Shown here one piece after another: positions 25,883 to 34,906 of a stretch of 64,000 bases of DNA. Position 1 is the stretch's first letter; each line of letters begins with the position of its first letter. This stretch comes from an uncultured Lachnospiraceae bacterium (GTDB lineage: Bacteria; Bacillota; Clostridia; Lachnospirales; Lachnospiraceae), in the NCBI GenBank assembly GCA_947588995.1, contig CANPZI010000009.1:42119-106118 (forward strand), in the 5' to 3' direction. The notes under the pieces are model-generated. The model searched no databases and had not been told where the DNA came from. It saw nothing but the letters and a program-made list of their open reading frames with translations. The position numbers were made by a program, and so were the translations under genes.

Positions 25883-26528
25883 CCCCGTGTTTATCACGGT
25901 GGGACTTCGGATCGGCGCGGAGCGCTTCTACTCTTATTTCAGGCAGTTTGGTCTGCTGGATAAGACGGGAATCGATCTGCCGGGGGAGGCAGGGACGATC
26001 ATGCACGATGTGGAGAATATCGGGCCGGTGGAACTGGCGACGATCTCTTTCGGGCAGTCCTTTCAGATCACGCCGATTCAGCTGGCGGTGACGGCCTCCT
26101 CAATCATCAACGGCGGCAGGCGGGTGACGCCGCATTTCGGTGTTCGGGCGGCGGAGGCGGACGGCGGAAACGGAGAGATATTCTCCTATCCGGTCAGGGA
26201 GCATGTGGTGTCCGAGGAGACTTCCGGGACAATGCGCTACATACTGGAACAGGTCGTGGCGGAGGGCAGCGGCAAAAACGGCGCGGTGGAAGGTTACCGC
26301 ATTGGCGGTAAGACGGCGACCAGTCAGACACTTCCCCGCGGGAGCGGCCGATACATTGCTTCGTTCCTCGGCTTTGCGCCGGCGGACGATCCGCAGGTGC
26401 TGGCGATTGCGATCATCAACAATCCGCAGGGCACATACTATGGCGGACAGATCGCCGCGCCGGTTGTGCGGCAGCTTTTTGAAAACATTCTTCCATATTT
26501 GGAGGAGATGGACTATAATAAAACTTAG
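25883..26528 (+). CDS. spoVD: SpoVD-like class B PBP, C-terminal part after the element
   Basis: This is the remainder of the transpeptidase domain, in frame with the N-terminal part once the element is removed. It begins inside the Asn codon of the SxN motif (Ser365-Cys366-Asn367) and continues PVFITVGLRIG, GPVELATISFGQ and GFAPADDPQV, all close to SpoVD. The third motif reads KTA (510-512) instead of KTG. No PASTA domain follows, as in some clostridial SpoVD proteins. In the inserted state it has no start codon with a ribosome site and would not be expressed. Confidence 0.85.
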
Positions 26529-26700
26529 AGTCTTACTAGGACAGCACAATACGCTGTCCAAGAAAGACTATACTAAGTTTGCAAGAACCAGTGGACTGGT
26601 TCTTGCGGGGCGCTGCTTAAGAAGATCTAATCATGTTCAGGCTATGCGGGTTATCGTGACATGCTGCTTAAGGGAATCTGAGTCATGTCCGTGTATATTT
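26529..26700 (+). promoter_or_regulatory. Structured leader between spoVD-like gene and mraY
   Basis: A nested inverted repeat (AGTCTT...GACAGC...GCTGTC...AAGACT) is followed by a 12-base hairpin (GCAAGAACCAGT with ACTGGTTCTTGC). Two imperfect direct copies of GCTGCTTAAG..ATCT...TCATGT then follow, at 26612-26636 and 26663-26687, spaced 51 bases. There is no T tract, so these are not plain terminators. No known riboswitch class recognised. Confidence 0.45.
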
Positions 26701-26710
26701 GGAGGGGTGT

Positions 26711-27667
26711 ATGAATTCGACGATCTTAATGTCTGTATTGCTGTCGTTTGCGATCAGTGTGGTGCTGGGGCCTTTTGTGATCCCTTTTCTCAGGCGTCTT
26801 AAGGTCGGGCAGACGGTCAGGGAGGAAGGGCCGCAGAGTCATCTGAAGAAGAACGGCACACCGACGATGGGCGGCATCCTGATTCTCGTGAGTGTGGTCG
26901 TCACTTCCCTTTTTTTTGTCAGGGATTATCCGAAGATTATACCGGTCTTATTCCTGACGCTGGGCTTCGGACTGATCGGCTTTATGGATGATTATATCAA
27001 AGTGGTGCTGAAACGCTCCATGGGGCTGCGGGCATGGCAGAAATTCGCGCTGCAGATTGTAGTGACCGCCGTATTTACCTATTATCTGCTGCGCTGCACG
27101 GATGTGTCGCTGGCGATGAAAGTGCCGTTTCTGCATGGCGTGATTCTCGATTTTGGGGTGTGGAACATACCGATTTTGTTCTTTATCGTGATTGGCACGG
27201 TCAACGGCACCAATTTCACGGATGGCCTGGACGGGCTGGCGAGTTCCGTCACGGTGCTTGTGGCGACTTTCTTCAGTGTCGTCGCTATCGGGACGGGCAG
27301 CGGCATTGAGCCGATCACCTGCGCGGTGGTGGGCGCGCTGCTGGGTTTCCTGCTGTTCAATGTATATCCGGCCAGCGTGTTTATGGGCGATACCGGTTCA
27401 CTGGCGCTCGGCGGTTTTGTGGCGGCTGCCGCTTATATGATGCAGATGCCGCTCTTTATCGTGATCGTAGGTTTTATTTACATGATTGAGGTGCTCTCGG
27501 TGATCCTGCAGGTGACGTACTTCAAACTGACCGGCGGTAAGCGCATCTTTAAGATGGCGCCGATTCATCATCATTTTGAACTGTGCGGCTGGTCGGAGAC
27601 GAGGGTGGTCGCCGTGTTCTCCATTGTGACGGCGCTTTTGTGTCTGACGGCTCTGCTGGGGGTATAA
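26711..27667 (+). CDS. mraY: Phospho-N-acetylmuramoyl-pentapeptide transferase MraY
   Basis: 318 residues starting at ATG 26711 after GGAGGGG. Ten or so membrane helices. Family motifs are KKNGTPTMGG near residue 45, DDYIKV, the magnesium site TDGLDGLAS and the histidine loop MAPIHHHFE. It links UDP-MurNAc-pentapeptide to undecaprenyl phosphate to give lipid I at the membrane. Standard dcw neighbour of murD. Confidence 0.97.
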   Translation: MNSTILMSVLLSFAISVVLGPFVIPFLRRLKVGQTVREEGPQSHLKKNGTPTMGGILILVSVVVTSLFFVRDYPKIIPVLFLTLGFGLIGFMDDYIKVVLKRSMGLRAWQKFALQIVVTAVFTYYLLRCTDVSLAMKVPFLHGVILDFGVWNIPILFFIVIGTVNGTNFTDGLDGLASSVTVLVATFFSVVAIGTGSGIEPITCAVVGALLGFLLFNVYPASVFMGDTGSLALGGFVAAAAYMMQMPLFIVIVGFIYMIEVLSVILQVTYFKLTGGKRIFKMAPIHHHFELCGWSETRVVAVFSIVTALLCLTALLGV

Positions 27668-27728
27668 GCGGCCGCGATGCGGCGCAGTGAGGAGAGGCGG
27701 GCGGAATCCGGCGCCGGGGGATAAACGG

Positions 27729-30012
27729 ATGAGAAATAAGATTGCGGTAATGGACAAAGCAAAAAAAATAAGGATTGCGCTGCTGCTTCAGGTGCTGATT
27801 ATCGCAGCCGCGGCGCTGATATTGCTGGCGCAGGAGCGAAACAGGGAAGCACCGAACGTGTCCGTGCTGGATTGGCGATCAGATTATACGACTTACAATA
27901 TCAGGGACGGCTGGCAGATTGATGAGAAAAAATATGCGGGAACTGAACCGATTAGTTTGATCGTCGGGCCGGATATCAGTCTGAAAAGCGGAACCTATCG
28001 GATCAAGGTCGAGTATTTTTGCGATCACGATCAGAAATGCGGCGTCTATGACTCCTTTCATCTGAAAGCCGGAGAGGCGCGCCTTAGCAGACACAGCGAC
28101 ACCTTGCAATACGATTTCGCAGTCACCGGCGATGTCGATCATTTTGAGTTTAAGGTAAAATATGACGGGACAGGGTACCTGCAGGTCACCGGCATCACTA
28201 TCATTACGACCTCTTTCGGTGCCATGAAAAAGTTCTGTATTCTTCTGGGGCTGTTTTTCTGTCTGGATCTGTGTCTGCTGTTCTCAGACAGTTTCAGAAA
28301 GCACAGGGATGTCCTGAAAGTGCTGGCCGGAATTGTGCTGTTGTCCTCGCTCCCGCTGTTTATGGACGGCATATTCTCCGGAGATGATCTGGGGTTTCAT
28401 TTGACGCGGATTGCAGGCATTGCGAAAGAGCTGCGGCAGGGCAATATTCCGGTGAGACTCTCCACGGCATGGATGGACGGTTACGGATATCCGGTTTCTA
28501 TCTATTATGGAGATTTGCTTCTGTATCTGCCGGCGCTTATGAGTCTGGTGGGGTTTTCCCTCACGGCGGCCTACAAGTTTTATATCTTTATGATCAATGT
28601 CGGAACGGCGGCGATCACTTATTACAGTATGAACCGCGTGTGCAGAGATACGCGGGTCGCGCTGCTTGCCACACTGGCGTACTGTACCGCTTCCTACCGG
28701 CTGACCAACATCTATGTGCGAGCGGCGGTAGGAGAATCTGGCGCCATGATGTTTTTGCCGCTGATTGCCGCCGCCGTCTATGGAATCTACACGGATGAGG
28801 TATCGAATCGCCGGCAGTACAGAAAGAATGCGGTACTTTTGGCAGTGGGGATGAGCGGACTGCTGATGACCCATATGCTGAGCGTGACGATGGTTGTTTT
28901 CGTGCTGTTGTTCGTCTGCCTGTCATTACCGCGCCGCACTTTTCGCAGGGAGACCGTGCAGGTCTATCTTTTGGCGATTGTCGGAACGTGTGTGTTGAGT
29001 GCATATTTTATTGTGCCGTTTCTGGATTATGCCATCAATGTGCCGATTAAGATGGGACCTTTGATTCCCAAGGTACGGCCCTGCATTCAGCAAAAAGGGA
29101 TGACGGTCGGTGAGTACTTTATGTTTTTCAGAAGGCTGAGTTATGAAGATATTTCCAAGGCGTCGGGGAGAAGACTTATGTCTCCGGGGCTGACGCTGAT
29201 GGCGGCTTTCCTGATTGCGGCTGCACTGTGCAGGAAGACAAAGGACAGGATGCTTCGCTGGCTCACTGCCGCCGCGGCCCTGACTATGTGTGTTACGCTC
29301 ACGGTTTTTCCGTGGGATTATCTGTCGGCGCACTGTATTCTTTTTGCGATAATGGCGCGGGTGCAGTTTCCCTACAGATATGTCGGCATAGCGCTCGTAT
29401 TCCTGACGCTTCTGCTTGCGCATCTTTTGCGAAAGATACGCGCGGACGTCGGAAAAATGACACGGGTCGGCGGGGTGATCGCTGCCGCCGCCTTTGTGAT
29501 GACGGCTTATTTTACGTTGCTGTATGCAGACGACGGCGGTTTTGTCGCGCCGTACGGCAGAGCAGAGCTGAACGGCTATGCTCTCGGGGATGGCGAGTAC
29601 CTGCGGAAAGAACTGAGCGATAATGTGATCTGGGAGCTCCCCAAGGATGTTGTCGCGGATCGCATGGCAGAGGCGACAATTGTGGAGCGCAGCGGCAGCA
29701 GCATGAGAGTTCGATGCGTCGCTTCCGATAAGGGGGGGGGTTGTATGTGTGCCCCTGTTCCATTATAAAGGATATCATTTGACGGATGACAGCGGACAGG
29801 AATATCCGATCAGTGACGGTTATGCGGGGCAGATCCAGTTTTCCGTTCCGCCGGAATTCGACGGTTATATCAATATCGAATACAGAGTGCCTTGGTATTG
29901 GCGGGCGGCGGAGGCGGTATCACTCGTCTCGGCGTTCGGTCTGGCAGCGGCTGTATTTCGTCGGAAAGGTATGGAAAAGAGGCAGAATGGACAGGAAAGA
30001 GTTGCAGGGTAA
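27729..30012 (+). pseudogene. Polytopic membrane protein (YfhO-like), frameshifted at a poly-G tract
   Basis: The first frame (27729..29768) encodes 679 residues starting MRNKIAV after a GGGGGA site. It has an N-terminal helix, a beta-rich extracytoplasmic part (about 50-160) and about 12 membrane helices. A run of nine Gs at 29732-29740 throws it out of frame. With eight Gs, reading continues as VCVPLFHYKGYHLTDDSG and through a last membrane helix to 30012, giving 760 residues. That tail is what a YfhO-type protein should have. YfhO-like proteins are glycosyltransferase-related and act on lipoteichoic acid or other surface glycans. It overlaps murD by 26 bases and is an unusual guest in the dcw cluster. 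Confidence 0.72.
29732..29740 (+). repeat. G9 homopolymer at the frameshift
   Basis: Nine consecutive Gs. Loss of one base restores the full frame of the membrane protein gene. Confidence 0.9.
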
Positions 30013-31366
30013 GAAAGTATTGGTGGTCGGTTCCGGCATCAGCGGTATCGGCGCGGTATCGGCGCTGTGCCGTGTCGGGGCGCGTCCCGTGCTGTTTGAC
30101 GCAGACGCGGCGCTGGATCCCGAGGCGATCCGGCAGAAGTTTGCCCCCGGCGTGGCGGCGGAAGTCGTGCTGGGCGAACTGCCGGAGACGGTGATAGAGG
30201 AGATCGATTTGGCCGTGCTCAGCCCGGGCGTGCCGACAGACACGGAATTCGTGAACGCGCTGCGCGGCAGAGGACTGCCGGTCTGGGGCGAGATCGAGCT
30301 GGCATACAGACTCGGCAGAGGACGTGTGGTTGGGATCACCGGCACCAACGGCAAGACGACGACCACTTCTCTGGTGGGCGAGATTATGGCGGCTTTCTGT
30401 CAGGATGTGTCCGTGGTGGGAAATATCGGGAATCCGTATACGCTGACGGCGCTCGATGCCACGGAGGAGACGGTGACGGTGGCGGAGATCAGCAGTTTTC
30501 AGCTGGAGACGATCGATCGGTTTACACCGCAGGTATCAGCGATTCTCAATATCACGCCGGATCATCTGAACAGGCATCACACGATGGAGAATTACGCCGC
30601 AGCCAAGGAAGCGATCGCGAAGAATCAGACGAAAGAACAGGTCTGCGTACTCAACTACGAGAACGAATATACGCGCGATTTCGGGGAGAAGCGGTGTCCG
30701 GCGAGAGTCGTCTGGTTTTCTTCCGCGCGCAGGCTGGAGGACGGATTCTGGCTGGACGGCGAGGAGATCCGGCAGGCGGCGGGCGGCAGAGAAGAGCGCC
30801 TGATGAATATCCATGAGATGAATCTGGTGGGCGTCTGCAATGTAGAGAATGTGATGGCGGCGATTGCGATTACACAGGCCATGGGAGTGCCGACGGAGAC
30901 GATTCTCTCCGTGGTGCGTCGGTTCAAGGCGGTGGAGCATCGGATCGAGTTTGTGGCTACCAGGCGCGGCGTAGACTATTACAATGATTCCAAGGGCACG
31001 AATCCCGATGCGGCGATCCAGGGGATTCGGGCGATGAGTAAGCCTACGGTGCTGATCGGCGGCGGCTACGACAAACAGAGCGAATATGACGAGTGGATCG
31101 AAGCTTTTGACGGCAAGGTGAAATGTCTGGTGCTGATCGGACAGACGCGGGAGAAGATCGCGGCCTGCGCCAGGAAACATGGCGTTCGTCATATCGTTCT
31201 GGCTGACAGTTTTGAGGAGGCTTTCGACATCTGCGTCAGGGAGGCAGAGAGCGGAGACGCGGTGCTGCTGTCCCCTGCCTGCGCGAGCTGGGGGATGTTC
31301 CCAAACTACGAAGTCAGAGGGAAACTTTTCAAAGATCTTGTCAATCAATTGGAGGATACGGAATAG
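29987..31366 (+). CDS. murD: UDP-N-acetylmuramoyl-L-alanine:D-glutamate ligase MurD
   Basis: 459 residues from ATG 29987, which lies inside the tail of the preceding membrane gene. The upstream in-frame extension has no family similarity. N-terminal Rossmann domain VLVVGSGISGIGA, ATP site GITGTNGKTTTT, then EISSFQLE, NITPDHLNRH and the C-terminal YNDSKGTNPDA. It adds D-Glu to UDP-MurNAc-L-Ala in the cytosol. ftsW begins on the base after its stop. Confidence 0.96.
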   Translation: MDRKELQGKKVLVVGSGISGIGAVSALCRVGARPVLFDADAALDPEAIRQKFAPGVAAEVVLGELPETVIEEIDLAVLSPGVPTDTEFVNALRGRGLPVWGEIELAYRLGRGRVVGITGTNGKTTTTSLVGEIMAAFCQDVSVVGNIGNPYTLTALDATEETVTVAEISSFQLETIDRFTPQVSAILNITPDHLNRHHTMENYAAAKEAIAKNQTKEQVCVLNYENEYTRDFGEKRCPARVVWFSSARRLEDGFWLDGEEIRQAAGGREERLMNIHEMNLVGVCNVENVMAAIAITQAMGVPTETILSVVRRFKAVEHRIEFVATRRGVDYYNDSKGTNPDAAIQGIRAMSKPTVLIGGGYDKQSEYDEWIEAFDGKVKCLVLIGQTREKIAACARKHGVRHIVLADSFEEAFDICVREAESGDAVLLSPACASWGMFPNYEVRGKLFKDLVNQLEDTE

Positions 31367-32551
31367 GTGGCACAGAGATATGCTTCCCGCAGAGGGAGGG
31401 CAAACGGCGAAAATTTCATGGATTACAGCCTGCTGTTCATCGTGCTGTTTCTGCTTGGATTCGGCATGCTCATGGTGTACTCCACCAGTTCTTATGAGGC
31501 GAATCTGGATTACGGCGATTCCGCGTATTATCTGAAGAAGCAGCTGTTTGCGACGATTCTCGGACTGATTGCCATGATGATCGTGGCGAACGTGCCGTAT
31601 CATTTCTGGGAGAGGTTCGCCACGATCGGCTACATCGTGTCGGCGGTGCTGATCTTCCTGATCATCCCGTTCGGACATGAGTCCCACGGCGCGAAGCGCT
31701 GGCTGTACATAGGACCGATCTCTCTGCAGCCGGCGGAGGTGGCGAAGCTGGGCATGATATTGTTCCTGGCGAGTATGATCTGTACGATGGGAAAACAGAT
31801 ACGCAGCAGGAAAGGATTTTTGACGGTGCTTCTCGTGCCGATGCCGATCGCGCTCATGCTCTGGCAGATCACGAACAATTTAAGTTCCGCGATTATCGTC
31901 GTGGGGATCGCCGTGCTGATGCTGTTCGTCTCCTGTCCGGATTACAAGCGTTTCATTCTGCTGGGGCTTGCGGGTGTGGCGCTTGCCGCGCTGGCGGTAT
32001 TTGTCATCGTGCAGCTGGCGGCGTCGCAGCCGGTTGCAGAGGAGGGCAGCGTGGGAGGTTTCCGCGGGGAACGCATTCTCGCCTGGCTGGATCCGGAGGC
32101 GTATGCGAGCGGCAAGGGTTTCCAGACGATTCAGGCGCTCTATGCGATCGGTTCCGGCGGCGTGCTGGGCAAAGGACTGGGCGCGAGTATGCAGAAACTC
32201 GGTTTCCTGCCGGAGGCGCAGAATGACATGATCTTCTCCATTATCTGTGAGGAACTGGGACTGTTCGGCGGCTTTGCCGTGATTATCATGTTTATTATGC
32301 TGATCTGGCGCTTTATGGTGATCGCGAACAATGCGCCGGATCTGTTTGGCGCGCTGCTTGTCGTGGGTGTTCTGGGACACATTTCCATTCAGGTGATCCT
32401 GAATATCGCGGTGGTCACCAATACGATCCCCAATACCGGCATTTCCCTTCCTTTCATCAGCTACGGCGGTTCGTCGGTGATGTTTCTGCTGATTGAGATC
32501 GGGCTGGTCTTAAGTGTGGCGAGAGGGATCAGGCTCAAAGATCTGCCTTAG
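31367..32551 (+). CDS. SEDS glycosyltransferase, FtsW/SpoVE type
   Basis: 394 residues from a GTG directly after the murD stop; the ribosome site GGAGGATA is inside murD. About ten membrane helices. SEDS motifs visible: GHESHGAKRWLYIG, the large extracellular loop with GSGGVLGKGLGAS and PEAQNDMIFSII, and NTGISLPFISYGG. It polymerises lipid II with a partner class B PBP. In this position it may be the vegetative FtsW or the sporulation form SpoVE; sequence alone does not decide. SpoVE partners with SpoVD, which makes the interrupted gene upstream relevant. Confidence 0.9.
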   Translation: MAQRYASRRGRANGENFMDYSLLFIVLFLLGFGMLMVYSTSSYEANLDYGDSAYYLKKQLFATILGLIAMMIVANVPYHFWERFATIGYIVSAVLIFLIIPFGHESHGAKRWLYIGPISLQPAEVAKLGMILFLASMICTMGKQIRSRKGFLTVLLVPMPIALMLWQITNNLSSAIIVVGIAVLMLFVSCPDYKRFILLGLAGVALAALAVFVIVQLAASQPVAEEGSVGGFRGERILAWLDPEAYASGKGFQTIQALYAIGSGGVLGKGLGASMQKLGFLPEAQNDMIFSIICEELGLFGGFAVIIMFIMLIWRFMVIANNAPDLFGALLVVGVLGHISIQVILNIAVVTNTIPNTGISLPFISYGGSSVMFLLIEIGLVLSVARGIRLKDLP

Positions 32552-32624
32552 GGACAAGATAACTTTGGCGTAAAAAGCCATATAGATAGAATAGGTCATA
32601 TTTTTGGGATTCGAGGTAAGAAAT

Positions 32625-33872
32625 ATGGACGCTATTCGTATCTATGGCGGCAAAAGTCTGGACGGACAGACTGTGGTACAAGGGTCGAAAAACGCGTCGC
32701 TGCCGATACTGGCGGCGACGCTGTTGATAGAAGGTACATGCGAGATAGAGAATTGCCCGGACATCTCCGATGTACGCCATATGCAGAAGCTGTTGGAGAG
32801 TCTGGGATGCAGGCTTGAGAGAGAGGGGACGCTCGTGCGGGTGAACACGCTGGGATTTTCCGCGCATGACATGCCTTCCGATTCGGTGGGTGTCATGCGT
32901 TCTTCCCTCATACTCGCGGGAGCGCTGCTCGCAAAAACCGGGCAGATCTGCATGGAGTATCCGGGCGGCTGCGTGATCGGGGCGAGGCCCATCGATCTGC
33001 ACTTAAAGTCGCTGCGGCTGATGGGCGCTTCCATAGAGGAGAGCGAAAGCGGATTCTGCGCCGAGGCGGCGCGGCTGAGGGGAGCGGTGCTGCATCTTCC
33101 TTTTGTCAGCGTCGGGGCGACGGAGAATCTGATTCTGGCAGCGGTGCTGGCGGACGGTGAGACGGTCATCGAACCGGCGGCCAGGGAGCCGGAAATCGGC
33201 GCGCTGTGTGAATTTCTGCGGCTTGCGGGCGCGCGGATAAAAGGGGCAGGCACCGGACGTCTGGTCATTCAGGGTGTGGAAAAGCTTTCGCCGGTCAGAT
33301 ATCGTGTGCCGGCGGACCGCATTGTGGCGGGAACGTATCTGTGCGCGTGTATGTGCGCCGGCGGACGTATTTTTCTGAAAGATGCGCCTGTGTCGCACAT
33401 GGAGAGCGTACTCGCCTGCGCGGAGAGCATGGGAGCCTCAATCGTATGCGAGGCGGACGGCCTCCTGGTGGCAGGCAGGGCGCATGAGAGTGTCTGCGAT
33501 GTGGTGAGGACGGCGTGCTATCCGGGATTTCCCACGGATATGCAGTCCCCTTTTATGGTTGCCATGGCGCTCTCCGGGCGGGCGGGGCGCATCGAGGAGA
33601 ACGTGTTTGAAAATCGGTTCCGCGTTGTGTCCGAGCTGTGCAGGATGGGCGCAGACATCACGGTGCGCGGAAATGTGGCCTATGTGGGCGGCGGCCCTCT
33701 TCACGGCGCCATCGTGCAGGCGCAGGAACTGCGAGGCGGCGCGGCTCTGGTCATTGCGGCTCTTGCGGCGGACGGCACCAGCATTGTGACGAACCGGCAT
33801 TACATTGACAGAGGGTACGAGGATATCGTGAGCAGTTTAAGAGCGCTGGGCGCCGATCTGGAGCTCGCCTGA
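32625..33872 (+). CDS. murA: UDP-N-acetylglucosamine 1-carboxyvinyltransferase
   Basis: 415 residues from ATG 32625 with GAGGTAAG upstream. EPSP-synthase fold in two halves. The substrate motif GSKNASLPILAA is near residue 20, and the catalytic Cys lies in GGCVIGARPIDLH near residue 116. Cys at this position means sensitivity to fosfomycin is expected. First committed step of wall precursor synthesis. Its place between ftsW and ftsQ, where murG often sits in other Firmicutes, is a clostridial variation. Confidence 0.95.
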   Translation: MDAIRIYGGKSLDGQTVVQGSKNASLPILAATLLIEGTCEIENCPDISDVRHMQKLLESLGCRLEREGTLVRVNTLGFSAHDMPSDSVGVMRSSLILAGALLAKTGQICMEYPGGCVIGARPIDLHLKSLRLMGASIEESESGFCAEAARLRGAVLHLPFVSVGATENLILAAVLADGETVIEPAAREPEIGALCEFLRLAGARIKGAGTGRLVIQGVEKLSPVRYRVPADRIVAGTYLCACMCAGGRIFLKDAPVSHMESVLACAESMGASIVCEADGLLVAGRAHESVCDVVRTACYPGFPTDMQSPFMVAMALSGRAGRIEENVFENRFRVVSELCRMGADITVRGNVAYVGGGPLHGAIVQAQELRGGAALVIAALAADGTSIVTNRHYIDRGYEDIVSSLRALGADLELA

Positions 33873-33912
33873 ATCGGCGGGCGGTGTCCGGGCGGCGGTA
33901 CGGGGGTTATGG

Positions 33913-34761
33913 ATGGCGGACAGAAAAAAAGTAAAAAAGGTAAAGAAAGCCCACCCGAATCTTCGCCTGGTCAAAAACGGCGATGCGGAATGGGAAAAGC
34001 GAAGAGGAGAAAGCAGGGGCAAAGAAAAACTGCGCTTTGACCGGCGCAAAAGAACGGCCCTGCTGTGTTCGGCGCTTTTCCTGATTCTGGCCGTTTTGAT
34101 CGCGGGATCTGTGTACATCGTACGCAATTATACCGTCACTACAATATATGTGGAGGGAAATGTCCATTATACCAACGAGGAAATCATAGATATGGTGATG
34201 GATGGAAAGTTTGGCAGTAATTCCCTGTATTTGGCTATGAAATATAAGGATAAAGGGATAGAGGACATTCCGTTTATCCAGGCGATGGACGTGACGATCG
34301 AGGCGAAAGACACGATCCGCATCACGGTGTACGAGAAAGCGCTGGCGGGCTGCGTGGCTTATCTGGATCAATATGTCTATTTTGACAAGGACGGTATCGT
34401 TGTGGAGATCTCCGCGGAGAAGACGGCCGGGATCCCGCAGGTGACCGGTTTACAGTTCGATCATGTGATTCTGCATGAGGCGCTGCCTGTGGAAAAACCG
34501 GAGATTTTTCAGGAAGTGCTCAACATTACCCAACAGCTTGACAAATATTCCCTGAAAGCGGACAAGATCTATTTTGATCAGGATTACCAGGTCACGCTCA
34601 TTTTCGGCGAGGCGAAAGTGGCCATGGGGGACGACGGATTTATCGATGAGAAGATCATGAAGCTGCAGTATATGCTGCCCAGCCTGGAGGGCAAAAAGGG
34701 GACCCTCGATATGCGCGAGTACAGCGAGGACCTGAAATCCTACAGCTTTGAGCTGGAGTAG
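33913..34761 (+). CDS. ftsQ: FtsQ/DivIB divisome protein
   Basis: 282 residues. A basic cytosolic N terminus (about 1-48) precedes one membrane helix (about 51-72), then a POTRA domain beginning VTTIYVEGNVHYTNEE. A beta domain follows with GIVVEIS and IPQVTGLQFD. DivIB/FtsQ scaffolds FtsL and DivIC at the septum. The ATG at 33913 gives a typical start; the ATG four bases upstream is out of frame. Position just before ftsZ supports the call. Confidence 0.9.
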   Translation: MADRKKVKKVKKAHPNLRLVKNGDAEWEKRRGESRGKEKLRFDRRKRTALLCSALFLILAVLIAGSVYIVRNYTVTTIYVEGNVHYTNEEIIDMVMDGKFGSNSLYLAMKYKDKGIEDIPFIQAMDVTIEAKDTIRITVYEKALAGCVAYLDQYVYFDKDGIVVEISAEKTAGIPQVTGLQFDHVILHEALPVEKPEIFQEVLNITQQLDKYSLKADKIYFDQDYQVTLIFGEAKVAMGDDGFIDEKIMKLQYMLPSLEGKKGTLDMREYSEDLKSYSFELE

Positions 34762-34836
34762 AGAGGGCTGAAAACGGATAATTATGGTATTTTGGCCTGT
34801 CAAGGGCCGCTTATTCACAAAAAGCAAAAAAATAGG

Positions 34837-34865
34837 TTGCGAATTTTGAAAAATAATTATATGAT
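34837..34865 (+). promoter_or_regulatory. Sigma-A-type promoter of ftsZ
   Basis: TTGCGA (34837-34842), a 17-base spacer, and TATGAT (34860-34865), 41 bases before the ftsZ start. It gives ftsZ its own transcription in addition to readthrough. Confidence 0.55.
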
Positions 34866-34906
34866 AATCTATGAGAGTTTTTGGGTACATAAAAGGAGGA
34901 ATTACC

